64,000 nucleotides of DNA from Conchocele bisecta (GCA_029237695.1 CM055265.1:106592773-106656772), one strand, 5' to 3'; shown: positions 49,001-52,569, numbered from the stretch's first letter. A program made the numbers and translations. Notes: generated by a model not told the origin, from the sequence alone.

Positions 49001-49544
49001 AAACTTTAAACACACCAAATTTTTTGCTCACCCCAGTATTAAAACGCAACGGCCCATAGTTTTATTACTTATATTTACACTGGATTTTCTGATAGTTTCA
49101 AAACTGTAAATAACCAAATATGGCGTTAAAATCAATAATAATATTGTTTTACGTCATTTTGTCGCAATTCCTGGAACAGCGACGTTGTGAACTTTAACCA
49201 ATCAACAACATCGCACAACGTCACTTGTGTTGAATATATTGTATTGGGATGTAAACGCAATACGTCGAATGGACGTTTGCACTATGAATTTATAGAAGGT
49301 GTAAATATTGTTGCATGAATGAATCAATGAATGAATCGAATAATCTCCCATATTCCAGGATTACCTGCAGCTGGGTCCGCTGGAGTTGAAGCTACTGAAC
49401 GTCACGGGTCAACAGATGCCCATACATATCCCCAAACCACTACCCGACGATGTGCAGGCGTTAAAAGATTGCCACCCGGATGAGTGGCCTGTCACACAGC
49501 CCATGCTGAAAGATCTTGTCTCACCGCGATCCGTTGTTATCTGA
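7371..49544 (+). CDS. CCDC83: CCDC83 orthologue, whole gene span (11 coding exons)
   Basis: Coding exons: 7371-7486, 8860-8944, 9922-10090, 12577-12744, 17258-17349, 20504-20572, 28907-29028, 29530-29636, 39095-39190, 43719-43780, 49359-49544; together 1272 bp, 423 residues plus TGA. Every intron is GT/AG and phases match at all ten junctions, which is hard to get by chance. The product has a Lys/Gly-rich basic N-terminus, then a long charged, helix-forming central region (about residues 40-270) typical of a coiled coil, an acidic Ser-rich linker, and a conserved C-terminal segment. Landmarks shared with vertebrate CCDC83, recognised from memory: NDKLKEEQ, NDWLKREV followed by EIHRR, LGPLELKLL and QMPIHIP. 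Length is close to the vertebrate protein (a little over 400). The molecular role of CCDC83 is not established; no enzyme motif, signal peptide or membrane segment is seen. A 5' non-coding exon cannot be excluded. Confidence 0.9.
7562..8090. repeat. Dispersed element with nested FB-7 MITE
   Basis: The outer sequence (CATTTCATCTCAATTA, then TTCAATATGTGAACTA) is shared with 30540-30960. FB-7 (7627-7862) is inserted in it, with ends TTAACCCTTTCAACACC / GGTGTTGAAAGGGTTAA and an inner hairpin GGCTCGTAACGAGCC. Confidence 0.7.
8088..8232. repeat. Foldback element in intron 1
   Basis: Arms TTGAAGTAACGGATCGAGGT and ACCTCGGTACGTTACTTCAA enclose an AT-rich core (ATACATTAAATATA / TATATTTAATGTAT). A non-coding MITE. 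Confidence 0.8.
8585..8828. repeat. FB-3 foldback MITE
   Basis: Full copy: GTGACTGTGACTGGAGAAAT on the left, CATTTTACCATTCACAG on the right, with the palindromic pair GATCAGGATCTACACTG / CAGTGTATATCCAGATC inside. Confidence 0.8.
8860..8944 (+). CDS. CCDC83: CCDC83 exon 2
   Basis: Acceptor TTTAG ends at 8859 and donor GTAAGG starts at 8945. The first base completes the Gln codon, then 28 codons beginning INVVEKKLEDVMYE and ending KRHSDR. Rich in Glu, Lys and Arg with heptad-like spacing, the start of the coiled coil. It ends in phase 0. Confidence 0.88.
9357..9659. mobile_element. FB-1 foldback MITE in intron 2
   Basis: 303 bp, ends TAGCCTATTTCATCAAC and GTTGATGAAATAGGCTA, centre AGCCAAATTGGCT. 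Flanked by CAG (9354-9356) and CTG (9660-9662), a mismatched CWG pair. Confidence 0.9.
9922..10090 (+). CDS. CCDC83: CCDC83 exon 3
   Basis: Acceptor CAG ends at 9921 and donor GTACAT starts at 10091. It encodes 56 residues from NDKLKEEQEVLIKHLLRQ to REQNVK, plus one base. NxxLKEEQ followed by an IxHLL motif is one of the clearest matches to vertebrate CCDC83. Charged and alpha-helical in character. Confidence 0.9.
10123..10590. repeat. FB-3 copies in tandem, with SINE-1 fragment
   Basis: A partial FB-3 (10123-10235), a short SINE-1 3' piece (10252-10290, GCTGTTGATAGGCCGTTAAA) and a second FB-3 core and right arm (10370-10590). Confidence 0.7.
10774..11022. repeat. FB-7 foldback MITE
   Basis: TTAACCCTT at the left and AAGGGTTAG at the right, with the inner palindrome GGCTCGTGACGAGCC. 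Same family as 7627-7862 and 59920-60133. Confidence 0.75.
11230..11620. repeat. FB-5 foldback MITE
   Basis: Ends CTCCAGATAAG / CTTATCTGGAG and a perfect central hairpin ATTAGAATTGTCTC / GAGACAATTCTAAT. A second copy in inverted orientation lies at 17421-17794. Spurious frames span both strands. Confidence 0.85.
11722..11982. repeat. FB-8 foldback MITE
   Basis: Two nested inverted repeats: TTTATCCCGTCAACAC / GTGTTGACGGGATAAAT, then AGTGCCGTGAATGGG / CCCGTTCACGGCACT around AAACGGGATG / CATCCCGTTT. Close copy at 43090-43345. Confidence 0.85.
12254..12325. repeat. Small pogo-like MITE
   Basis: CAGTGGAACCTCTTTAAACC at the left and GAGATGTTCCACTG at the right, about 70 bp. Related: 39243-39300 (left half) and 63590-63650. 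The ends resemble Tc1/mariner-pogo TIRs (inference from memory). Confidence 0.65.
12577..12744 (+). CDS. CCDC83: CCDC83 exon 4
   Basis: Acceptor TTGACAG ends at 12576 and donor GTACGC starts at 12745. With the split Asp codon it reads DLQRQIAEAEIEIAKI, then KKEVDYWTHYKNQGQ and a helical stretch ending SFNEMK. The YW-x-x-YKN segment resembles the YWEEYKN segment of vertebrate CCDC83. It begins and ends with one-base overhangs (phase 1). Confidence 0.88.
13300..13515. repeat. Foldback element in intron 4
   Basis: Arms of about 85 bp: AGGAATGAATGGCCTTTTTG and its inverse at the right edge, inner GCGGGAATACTGGA / TCCAGTATTCCCGC. The left arm alone recurs at 15520-15600, a likely deleted copy of the same element. 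Confidence 0.85.
13690..14050. repeat. SINE-1 fragment and FB-3 fragment
   Basis: TTCTTGTATGTGAGAGTTGA to TTTTGGGATTCC (13710-13915) is SINE-1; GCTTCTAACAAGCA through TCCATCACAGCCACATA (13930-14045) is the right half of FB-3. Confidence 0.7.
14146..14390. mobile_element. FB-2 foldback MITE, diverged
   Basis: ACTTTGTACGACTAAAATG ... GTCGTACAACGTTTAGTGAA with a central palindrome GGCTGCATATGCAGCC (14271-14286). The outer ends are degraded, so the target duplication cannot be read. Confidence 0.8.
14500..14830. repeat. Foldback element in intron 4
   Basis: Outer arms AACTTGGAAAATTGCG / GATTTTCCAAGTTTG and an inner perfect hairpin around AACGTGATGTCACACCGAC / GTCGGTGTGACATCACGTT (14692-14750). 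Confidence 0.8.
14840..15510. other. Intron 4 sequence, no feature recognised
   Basis: AT-rich; apart from the duplicated foldback arm at 15520-15600 described with the element at 13300, I see no gene or clear repeat. Confidence 0.4.
15690..15890 (+). repeat. tRNA-derived SINE (SINE-2)
   Basis: A tRNA-like head with B-box and T-arm: GTGAGTTCAATCCTCACC (stem GTGAG/CTCAC around TTCAATC), A-box-like TGGTATTGG upstream, then GTCTGTCGGATGAGACTTTA, similar to a conserved central SINE domain I recall from molluscan SINEs. RNA polymerase III-type internal promoter expected; probably a dead copy. Confidence 0.65.
15935..16105. repeat. FB-6 foldback MITE (uninterrupted copy)
   Basis: Inner inverted repeat CACCAAAAATGGCAAGTTGG / CCAACTTACCATTTTTGGTG, outer end TTAACTGGAGTTCTG. 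This copy is the empty-site reference for the RC-C insertion at 41306-42491. Confidence 0.85.
16228..16397. mobile_element. FB-2 foldback MITE, short form
   Basis: 170 bp. Flanking CTG at 16225-16227 and 16398-16400; ends GGGACGTTTCACTAAAC / GTTTAGTGAAACGGCCCC. The right inner arm is deleted. Confidence 0.85.
16400..16660. other. Intron 4, no feature recognised
   Basis: No gene, clear repeat or RNA signature seen. Confidence 0.4.
16680..17215. repeat. FB-3 end minisatellite, hairpin and FB-2 copy
   Basis: About four ~44-bp units of the FB-3 end (CATATGCCCCATCTCTCCAG type) at 16680-16820, then a perfect hairpin (GGTTTATGGGATTTGTGGCT / its inverse) at 16829-16885, then FB-2 at 16882-17121 flanked by CAG (16879-16881 and 17122-17124), and two more FB-3 end units to 17215. 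Confidence 0.75.
17258..17349 (+). CDS. CCDC83: CCDC83 exon 5
   Basis: Acceptor TTTGCAG ends at 17257 and the donor is GTCTCT at 17350, a weak donor compared with GTRAGT. It encodes GHLDTSLEKTKDD to QQKHQASE. The last ~65 bp of this exon with its donor recurs at about 18283-18342 and in broken form at 19078-19123 plus 19369-19380, so this part of the locus has been locally duplicated (see findings). Confidence 0.87.
17421..17794. repeat. FB-5 foldback MITE in intron 5
   Basis: Ends GCTCCAAATAAGG / CTTATCTGGAGC, central ATTAGAATTAACAATTCTAAT. Inverted relative to 11230-11620. Confidence 0.85.
17817..18108. mobile_element. FB-1 foldback MITE in intron 5
   Basis: Starts TAGCCTATTTCATC after CTG (17814-17816), centre AGCCAAAATTGGCT, right end mutated (AATAGGCCCTTG). 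Lies directly after FB-5. Confidence 0.85.
18283..18342 (+). pseudogene. Pseudo-copy of CCDC83 exon 5 3' end with donor
   Basis: This stretch matches the end of exon 5: it reads KYTKYNVDQQKHQASE where the exon reads KYTTDMVDQQKHQASE, and keeps the same GTCTCTAG donor at 18335. No acceptor or the 5' part of the exon is present, and an in-frame TGA lies shortly upstream. The copy is cut at its 3' side by an FB-4 foldback element (18341-18916); beyond that element the sequence resumes as it does after the real exon 5 donor (TAGATTATATGTGGC-like). Confidence 0.75.
18343..18914. mobile_element. FB-4 foldback element, ~570 bp
   Basis: Arms GTCTGTTCCACGTTTTGCTG and CAGCAAAACGTGGAACAGGC, flanked by TA/TAG. 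Long inner arms include TATTGATTTTATTGCGAAAA and its inverse. Related copies: 53650-54157, 51800-52362 and 59230-59670 (diverged). A TA target is suggested by several copies. Confidence 0.85.
18926..19066. repeat. FB-3 foldback MITE, short
   Basis: GTGGCTGTGACTGGAGAAAC at the left and CATTTCTCCAGTCCAAGCC at the right, with CAAATAGCACAGTAGCC inside. Confidence 0.75.
19078..19380 (+). pseudogene. Third, interrupted copy of exon 5 3' end
   Basis: GAGAAATACACC... GTGGAC.. CAGAAACACCAG at 19078-19123 matches exon 5, then an FB-2 foldback element occupies 19135-19368, and CAGAGGTCTATAG resumes at 19369. The donor is mutated from GTCTCT to GTCTAT. It has no intact reading frame or acceptor and is a non-functional remnant. 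Confidence 0.6.
19135..19368. mobile_element. FB-2 foldback MITE
   Basis: GGGGCCGTTTCACTAAAC ... GTTTAGTGAAACGGGCCC, centre GGCTGCATATGCAGCC. CAG on both sides (19132-19134, 19369-19371). Inserted in the third exon-5-like copy. Confidence 0.9.
19395..19745. repeat. FB-9 foldback element
   Basis: Outer arms GAGCCATGTGATTTTGTA / TACAAAATCACATGGCTTG, inner AAAATATTTACA. A second copy is 29148-29405; arm fragments lie at 20452-20480 and 43449-43560. Confidence 0.8.
19746..20440. other. Intron 5 stretch with one hairpin
   Basis: Mostly unique; frames of 60-90 codons without recognisable features. A hairpin at about 20330-20392 has arms TTTGGAGCGGTATGTGTGAG and its near-inverse. Confidence 0.45.
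20504..20572 (+). CDS. CCDC83: CCDC83 exon 6
   Basis: Acceptor TTTCAG ends at 20503 and donor GTGAGT starts at 20573. It encodes exactly 23 codons, KAMHQMDKHSRQEV to NDWLKRE. NDWLK(K/R)EV spanning this junction is a strong CCDC83 signature. An FB-9 fragment lies only about 25 bp upstream of the acceptor. Confidence 0.9.
20686..21061. repeat. Foldback element right of exon 6
   Basis: TTTACACCTTCTATAAATTC at the left, then ATAAAACCATGGCTGTTGCG and a hairpin (GTTTAAAGTTTG / AGACTTTAAAC) to CCATGGTTTTATTA. The same element in opposite orientation lies at 48838-49312, just upstream of exon 11. Confidence 0.8.
21062..22966 (+). mobile_element. RC-E/RC-A composite element in intron 6
   Basis: Starts AGCCAGGTTTTTTGAAA with the inverse AATCCAGGCT, then GCGGGCGG runs; contains repeated ~170-bp monomers (CTCTGCAACTGCTTC ... 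GTCAAGGTCAAATTACTTTG), RC-A starts (CGCACCTGCTTGCGG near 21794) and ends (GGCCATCTAGT near 22105 and 22875) with the distal end GCCTCGTTTCTTGTT at 22951-22965. Inserted at the TTTTATT end of the element 20686-21061. Frames are repeat translations. Confidence 0.75.
23132..25428 (+). mobile_element. RC-B element with ~160-bp internal monomers
   Basis: 5' hairpin TATACCCCCCGCAACGAG / TTGTGGGGGGTATA, then CGTCCGTCCGTCC. About eight internal units containing TAACATCAGAGAAATA, TATTTCCTTCAT, CCATGCTGTG and CAAGGTCAAGGTCAAATAC. 3' end: hairpin GTAAGCCTCGCTTAC (25401-25415) then CTAGT (25424-25428), the layout expected of a Helitron terminus. Contains a nested C-run foldback and a 426-bp tandem duplication. 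Confidence 0.75.
24440..25155. repeat. Two C-run/T-run foldback elements (tandem duplicate)
   Basis: Each has TACCGTATACCTCCAATTAA and a C run, then arms AATTTCAAACACAAATAA / TTATTTGTGTTTGAAATT, then a T run. The outer right end GGGGGCGTTTATTCGAGG / TATGCGGTA remains only after the second copy. The surrounding 426 bp is duplicated with it. Confidence 0.75.
25776..27470. repeat. CpG-motif cluster of unknown nature
   Basis: Two blocks (25776-26125 and 26998-27440) dense in variants of CGTTGTATACGTT, GTACACGTGTAATAC, CAACCGTTGTACACGG and CGTATAACACG. Tandem units: 77 bp at 25812-25965, 68 bp at 27160-27290. CpG-rich against an AT-rich background; 26210-26990 between the blocks is ordinary. I recognise no known repeat or gene. 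Confidence 0.6.
27676..27989 (-). pseudogene. Tigger/pogo-like transposase C-terminal fragment
   Basis: A ~104-codon frame ending in TGA at 27676, closed by an in-frame TGA at the 5' side. Contains an acidic linker (NDGEDKADDVVEPHVTRADA) and an ICFFEQNSATGAEHLDALW helix ending in IENFFT. VPHVTHxEAL followed by FFEQ... HLDAL is how I recall C-termini of CENP-B/DDE_1 (Tigger, jerky-like) transposases. The DNA-binding and catalytic regions are absent, so it is a remnant. It is antisense to CCDC83 in intron 6. Confidence 0.55.
28000..28560. other. Intron 6, no feature recognised
   Basis: AT-rich; a short inverted repeat CCGGCACGTAATGCCGG at 28335-28351 is the only structure I see. Confidence 0.45.
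28564..28877. mobile_element. FB-1 foldback MITE just before exon 7
   Basis: TAGCCTATTTCACCAAAATT ... AATTTTGGTGAAATCGGCTA, centre AGCCAAAATGGCT. CAG on both sides (28561-28563 and 28878-28880). Confidence 0.92.
28907..29028 (+). CDS. CCDC83: CCDC83 exon 7
   Basis: Acceptor TTGTAG ends at 28906 and the donor is GTATGG at 29029. It encodes VEIHRRDTDDLRKEVEVIE, then RGNLVIMAELFECKIEDLKIS plus two bases of Arg. The start at 28907 rather than four bases on restores the conserved EV-x-IHR motif with exon 6. A complete FB-1 foldback element ends at 28877, only 29 bp before the exon. Confidence 0.9.
29148..29405. repeat. FB-9 foldback element in intron 7
   Basis: GAGACAAGCCATGTGATTTG at the left and its inverse TACAAAATCATATGGCTTG at the right; inner AATGCGGAATTCTACTCCGCATT hairpin. 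It makes up half of the 501-bp intron. Confidence 0.85.
29530..29636 (+). CDS. CCDC83: CCDC83 exon 8
   Basis: Acceptor TTTACAG ends at 29529 and donor GTAAAT starts at 29637. It encodes KFFLSQFGEGESLDDGLLEM then DLAQLSLENGDQSPQ and one base. The KFFLSQ start corresponds to the RLYLTQ-like segment of vertebrate CCDC83; the acidic tail is not well conserved. The preceding intron is only 501 bp, the shortest in the gene. Confidence 0.87.
29640..30540. other. Intron 8, 5' part
   Basis: Mainly unique AT-rich sequence. A diffuse inverted repeat (CTCGTTTCCCGTTGATATGAG at 30327 and CTCATATCAGATGG at 30424) marks a small degraded foldback. Confidence 0.45.
30540..30960. repeat. Dispersed element, uninterrupted relative of 7562-8090
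   Basis: GTTTCTCGACCAATGAAAG, CATTTCATCTCAATTAGT, ATTAAAAATTCAATAT. It serves as the empty-site reference for the FB-7 insertion at 7627. Confidence 0.7.
30960..31756. other. Intron 8, no clear feature
   Basis: Unique-looking, with a short FB-3-like tract near 31660-31720 (TGTGTGCTAGCTGATTAG). Confidence 0.4.
31757..39034 (+). mobile_element. RC-A element expanded into a 7.3-kb satellite array
   Basis: Starts TGTCGCGCCCGCTTGCGG and ends GCGGCCATCTAGT (CTAGT 39030-39034). Inside are about 25 ~170-bp units (TATATCTCTGCAACTGCTTT, CCCATTACCTTGAAACTTCA, GTGCGGCCCCTGTGCCCAAT, GTCAAGGTCAAATTACTTTG), separated by variable tracts of TTTTTTGGTTAAG and by several re-starts of the RC-A 5' hairpin with (CGTA)n microsatellites (32140, 33122, 33280, 35646, 37776). 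A rare unit variant GCAACTACTTTG recurs at 33481, 35175, 35939 and 38063, marking higher-order duplications. No real coding sequence. Confidence 0.85.
39095..39190 (+). CDS. CCDC83: CCDC83 exon 9
   Basis: Acceptor CTACAG ends at 39094 and donor GTAAGT starts at 39191. With the split codon it reads ARRPQSATNKAIEDK and VFSLFTASILSDEEDDS. The acidic SDEEDDS run resembles a casein-kinase-2 type site (inference). The exon lies only 60 bp after the end of the 7.3-kb RC-A array in intron 8. Confidence 0.85.
39243..39300. repeat. Pogo-like mini-MITE, left half
   Basis: GGAACCTCTCTAAATCAGAC matches the left arm of 12254-12325; the right arm is replaced by FB-2. Confidence 0.6.
39302..39533. mobile_element. 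FB-2 foldback MITE in intron 9
   Basis: GGGGCCGTTTCACTAAAC ... GTTTAGTGAAACGGGCCC; CAG at 39299-39301 and 39534-39536. Confidence 0.9.
39540..40086. other. Intron 9, degraded SINE-1 piece
   Basis: GAGGCCAAGTGATCCAGTGT near 39713 is a SINE-1 remnant; the rest is not recognised. Confidence 0.45.
40090..40728. mobile_element. FB-2 foldback MITE with nested element
   Basis: FB-2 ends at both sides, CAG at 40087-40089 and 40729-40731. At 40316-40684 it is split by an element with ends CAGGCCCGTACGCAGG / CCTGCGTACGGGCCTG, flanked by CTTAC on both sides, containing G-rich tracts and its own hairpin around GGGGTACCCC. Confidence 0.88.
41258..42640. repeat. FB-6 foldback MITE split by RC-C
   Basis: Left part 41258-41305 (GAGCTCCAGTTAAGATGCG), right part 42492-42640 (TTCTTCAACAAAAATGGCAA ... 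TTAACTGGAGCTCTG), with the RC-C element between. Confidence 0.88.
41306..42491 (+). mobile_element. RC-C element (1.19 kb) in intron 9
   Basis: 5' hairpin AGCTCACCTGAGCGAAGCTC / ATGTGAGCT, then GTCCGTCGTCTGTCCGTCG. Two ~430-bp internal units (GGATTTCGACAAAACTTGGT, GTTAAAATGGTGACC, CATCCAAGATGGCCGCC). 3' hairpin GGGCCATTATGGCCC (42480-42494 region) then TCTTGTT. Frames at 41597-42362 are repeat translations. Confidence 0.85.
42797..43029. repeat. Foldback element in intron 9
   Basis: Ends ATTAACGCTTTGCATGCT / AGCATGCAAAGAGTTAAT, perfect centre ATTTAATTAGAATTCAATTC / inverse. Confidence 0.85.
43090..43345. repeat. FB-8 foldback MITE in intron 9
   Basis: Near-identical to 11722-11982, including TTTATCCCGTCAACACAGTG and CCCATTCACGGCACTAACCT, so transposition of this family is probably recent. 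Confidence 0.88.
43719..43780 (+). CDS. CCDC83: CCDC83 exon 10
   Basis: Acceptor TTGTAG ends at 43718 and donor GTAAGT starts at 43781. It encodes DASSVDTDMLDNMYFEEENW and Gly, ending in phase 0. DTDM followed by an aromatic/acidic stretch is similar to the DTDMKYLLYEDE segment of vertebrate CCDC83, leading into the conserved DY-x-x-LGPL of the last exon. Confidence 0.87.
43842..46596 (+). mobile_element. RC-C element (2.75 kb) with nested RC-D, intron 10
   Basis: Same 5' hairpin and GTCC run as 41306; 3' hairpin GGGCCATCATGGCCC followed by TCTCGTTT. Three to four internal units. RC-D interrupts it at 44035-45189; without RC-D the sequence reads through as in 41306-42491 (TTACAAATTGTTA / AAAATGACGTCATCAC). 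Confidence 0.85.
44035..45189 (-). mobile_element. RC-D element nested in RC-C
   Basis: Read on the minus strand it starts TTATACCCACTTTTTTTGG and ends with the 14-bp palindrome GATGGCGCGCCATC, GACTTTTT and CTAGT, a textbook Helitron-like 3' end. Five ~165-bp internal units carry TCCATGATGGAGGGTCGGAT, CGAATTCACTTTGCGCAT and TATGAGGCGCGTAGG. Confidence 0.82.
46820..46980. repeat. Foldback element in intron 10
   Basis: Arms AGGATATTCCATCGTACATT / ATGTACGATGGAATATCCT, then ATTTCATGCTATTC-type inner arms around GAGCGTAGCGAACGAGTT. Confidence 0.8.
47005..47600. other. Intron 10, no feature recognised
   Basis: Unique-looking sequence; open frames on both strands at 47226-47477 are not convincing. 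Confidence 0.4.
47605..48649 (+). mobile_element. RC-A-like element with nested FB-2
   Basis: Starts TGTCGAGCCCGCTTGCGG..AAGCGAGACATAG and ends GGCCACGGCCATCTAGT (CTAGT 48645-48649). Internal units contain CATCATCCATATATTCATTC and CAAGGTCAAGGTCA. FB-2 (48365-48605) is nested; its flanks are CAG and CTG. Confidence 0.8.
48838..49312. repeat. Foldback element left of exon 11
   Basis: Inverse of 20686-21061: three copies of GGAATAAAACCATGGGCTGT at its start (48850-48930), hairpin at about 48970-49015, then ACTGGATTTTCTGATAGTTT to GAAGGTGTAAATATT. Ends 46 bp before exon 11. Confidence 0.8.
49359..49544 (+). CDS. CCDC83: CCDC83 exon 11 (terminal, stop TGA)
   Basis: Acceptor TTCCAG ends at 49358. 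It encodes 61 residues, starting DYLQLGPLELKLLNVTGQQM and ending DLVSPRSVVI, then TGA at 49542-49544. LGPL-x-x-KL and QMPIHI are the best-conserved C-terminal motifs of the family. No AATAAA occurs in the first 115 bp after the stop; the first one (50000-50005) lies in an arm of the foldback structure at 49660-50407, which may therefore form part of the 3' UTR (inference). Confidence 0.9.
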   Translation, partial: DYLQLGPLELKLLNVTGQQMPIHIPKPLPDDVQALKDCHPDEWPVTQPMLKDLVSPRSVVI

Positions 49545-49659
49545 TTGGTGTGAGATATGTGCGAGAAAACGCAACTTTTCTGGCTTTTTCGTAGGGCGAC
49601 TGAATTCGCCCTGCGGAAACATCAGAAAATTTGAGTTATGCTTAAAAGTGTCCTGTCTT

Positions 49660-50407
49660 AATCAGGGTATGGATCACGTGGTCTATTGTTTACAATGCTG
49701 TAATGGCGGCGCCCATGATGTCTCGGGTAAATCTTATTTTTCATCAATACGACTCCGGTTTCTTCCTTTTAATGTTGACCATGTTCCAGCCGTTAACACT
49801 ACCAATACCAAATTTAGCAGTATTACTTGTGTAGTTAGTCTGAACATTCTTCAGAGAAATTTGAATCGGACCGATTCAAATTTTGTTCAAACTTGCTCCG
49901 ATTTAACATGGTCACATGGAACATGGTCATCATTAAAAGGAAGAAACCGCAGTCGTATTGATGAAAAATAGAGAATATTAGTATAGTGTCATGAACGTGA
50001 ATAAATATCTGTCGAGGCTGAGAAATCAGGATGGGCGAGGCTTGCCGAGCACATCCTGATTTCGAGCCGAGTCAGATATTTATTCACGTTCATGACACTA
50101 TAATAATATTCTATTTATCCCGTTAACCACATCAAAGTTGTTCAAATGTCTCTAAAAATGCATTTGTGGCCTCATAAGTTTGTCTTCTGAAGCGACATGA
50201 TTATCGTGTTACGTCATTCATATAATGACGTAACGTCATACATAATGACGTATCTACTAGACGTGAACGAGAAAAAATACACGTACCTGCTTTTCACGTC
50301 TAGTAGCGACATAGTTGACGGGATAAATAAGATTTACCTGAGACCTCATGGGCGCCGCCATTACATCAGTGTAAACAATAGACCATGTGATCCCATACCC
50401 TGTTAAT
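49660..50407. repeat. Multi-hairpin foldback element after CCDC83
   Basis: Outer arms of ~80 bp: AATCAGGGTATGGATCACG... GGCGGCGCCCATGA and their inverse at 50325-50407. Nested hairpins: 49738-49970 (CATCAATACGACTCCGGTTT / inverse), 49985-50098 (GTGTCATGAACGTGAATAAA / inverse, FB-8-like), 50200-50245, 50253-50310. No coding content. Confidence 0.85.
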
Positions 50408-50925
50408 ACTCTTGCTCCAGTGATTTGTAATCCGCACCACCCCCAGTTACGGGCTTATGGGGATTAGACGGAGCTATTATCTGGTATACGTCTGTGCTAG
50501 AGTACTGTGTTTCTCACAGTGGGTGTCTACAGTGTAGGCAGTTGAATATGTAAAATGGGCATTCAAAGTTTAATAACACTGACACTGTATTAAAAATCAT
50601 AATACACTACTGACTAGTGTAATACGAATGTGAATGAGACCACTATAGAAAACATGTTTGGTATCAGTACAGGTTCAATGTATGACGGTGTTCTTATGCG
50701 TGAATGGAATCTAACATATGTGTTTCTTTATTATGATATTTATTATTCCCTATTCGTAACGTGTACATTTACGTCAAAAAGTCGAAAGTTAGTAAGAGTT
50801 TCTCCATCATGTAATATCTACAATTTTACTTGAAGGATTGCTTTAATATTTGGACAGTTACCTGAACATGTGTGACGCACTTGCACCACCAATGACATGA
50901 CCTAGACCTAGACCTTTGTGACCTT
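50408..50925. other. Unrecognised sequence
   Basis: No gene or clear repeat; contains CTAGACCTAGACC near 50902. Confidence 0.4.
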
Positions 50926-50929
50926 CGAA

Positions 50930-51640
50930 AAGGTGGTAGTGGGTGTGAGCATGTGCGATTGGTATTTTAACGATCGAGATTCATCCTCATCGGAATCCTG
51001 AACAGAGGCCTCGTTTGGCCCTCAGGTACATCTTTTTCATTCTTGTATGTGAGGGTTAAATCTGGTTATTCCCCTTGTATGAATAATACGATTATTCATA
51101 ATCCTAGTACTGTTGGGGGAAGGGGCCCAGTGACTTTGGTGTCGTCTGGACCTGACACCAGTAGCCCATTTCATCAACATTGCAAAGTATACTTTAGTAG
51201 CAAAGTATACTTTGAGGGAGAAATTTTCATTTTTTTTTTAATTTATTAATTTTTATTATACTGAATTTATTACATTATCACAGCCATTTAATGGCTGTGA
51301 TAATGTAATAAATTCAGTATAATAATTCTGCATACTTTTAATCATCAAATATATGCATTTGTTAGTTCTATATGAAATAATGCATTTCAGGAAAAATAAA
51401 TGATTACTCCCTCAAAGTATACTTTGCTAGTAAAGTATACTTTGCAATGTTGATGAAATAGGCTACAGGTCAGGTTATTCTAATTTCAGGGTAGAATATA
51501 TTTGTTCTTGATGTAAATATTCTGTTCTGATTTTCCCCCCAATGCAGCAGGTTAAATATGGGATTGAACCCGTTAGCCCGGCCTTTCATGACCTTAGCTG
51601 TTGATAGGCTATTCAACACCAATAAACAAACAAACAAAAC
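50930..51640 (+). repeat. SINE-1 copy split by FB-1
   Basis: GTGGTAGTGGGTG ... CTGGACCTGACACCAG (to 51161), then GTCAGGTTATTCTAATTTC (51466 on) to GCTGTTGATAGGC and an (AAAC)n tail. FB-1 occupies 51162-51465 with CAG at 51159-51161 and 51466-51468. Confidence 0.88.
51162..51465. mobile_element. FB-1 foldback MITE in SINE-1
   Basis: TAGCCCATTTCATCAAC ... GTTGATGAAATAGGCTA. The interrupted SINE-1 gives an exact empty site (CACCAGGTCAGG), proving the 3-bp CAG duplication. Confidence 0.93.
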
Positions 51641-51799
51641 CCATAAGCCTCATTTCTCTTGTCACAGCTACATATTATGACGTACATGTAACAATGTTAT
51701 ACAGTATATATACAGATGTATATCATATTTCTAAACCCAGTTGTACCTAAATTTGTGGTATTAAAACGTATTTGTTTATAGTGTTACGAACAATCTATG

Positions 51800-52362
51800 T
51801 TACTACTGTCTGTTTCACGAAATCTGCCCAAATTTTACGGCTATATAAACAATTAAAAAACAATATTTTTTTTCAATAATATTAAATTAAAGGAAAATTT
51901 ATGAATGAGCTTCTTTTTATTTCATGAAATTTGGTCAAATATTGATTTTATTGCGAAAAAACAATTTCCCCATGTTAAATCCTCATAGACATCTTCACAG
52001 AGTGAAGATGTCTATGGGGATTTAACAATGGGGAAATTTTCGATCAGAAATTCTGGACCGATTTTCAAAATTTAACTTTTGTTTTCTTAGTTAGATCATT
52101 TCTAAGCTATCTACGGTAGCCAGGTTTCGAAGTCAATTTCCAAATGTTTTCGTTTTCCGACTCCTCCCACAACTCCTCCACCTCCTTTTCTCCCATGTTA
52201 AATTCCCATAGACAAATCAATATTTGACCAAATTCCACGAAATAAAAAGAAGGCTCATTCTTAAATTTTGCTTTAATTTAATATTATCGAAAAGAATACT
52301 GTTTTTGCATTGTTTATATAGCTGTACAATTTGGGCAGGTTTCACGAAACAGACAGTAATTC
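51800..52362. repeat. FB-4-related foldback element
   Basis: TACTGTCTGTTTCACGAAA ... TTTCACGAAACAGACAGTA with TA on both sides; long arms with ATTTCATGAAATTTGG and TATTGATTTTATTGCGAA; inner hairpin CATAGACATCTTCAC / GTGAAGATGTCTATG. Confidence 0.85.
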
Positions 52363-52569
52363 ATTTAATTCAGCTAGTGTCTAGAATTGACACTTTATTT
52401 CATGGTAAAGTATATTTATTTCACAGCTAATAGTGTTGTTTCACAAATTGTGTTTGCTGGTACAATTGTGGTAGTGCATTGTACATGTATATTGGTGATA
52501 GCTAGCTCACACTTGTCTACTTGGGTGGCAGGTGGGAGCATGTGATGGGTAATTTAACGATCGGGATTT

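Noticed and set aside
49516..49971. 151-codon frame overlapping the end of CCDC83
   Set aside because: It starts in another frame inside exon 11 and runs into a foldback element; no coding signal.
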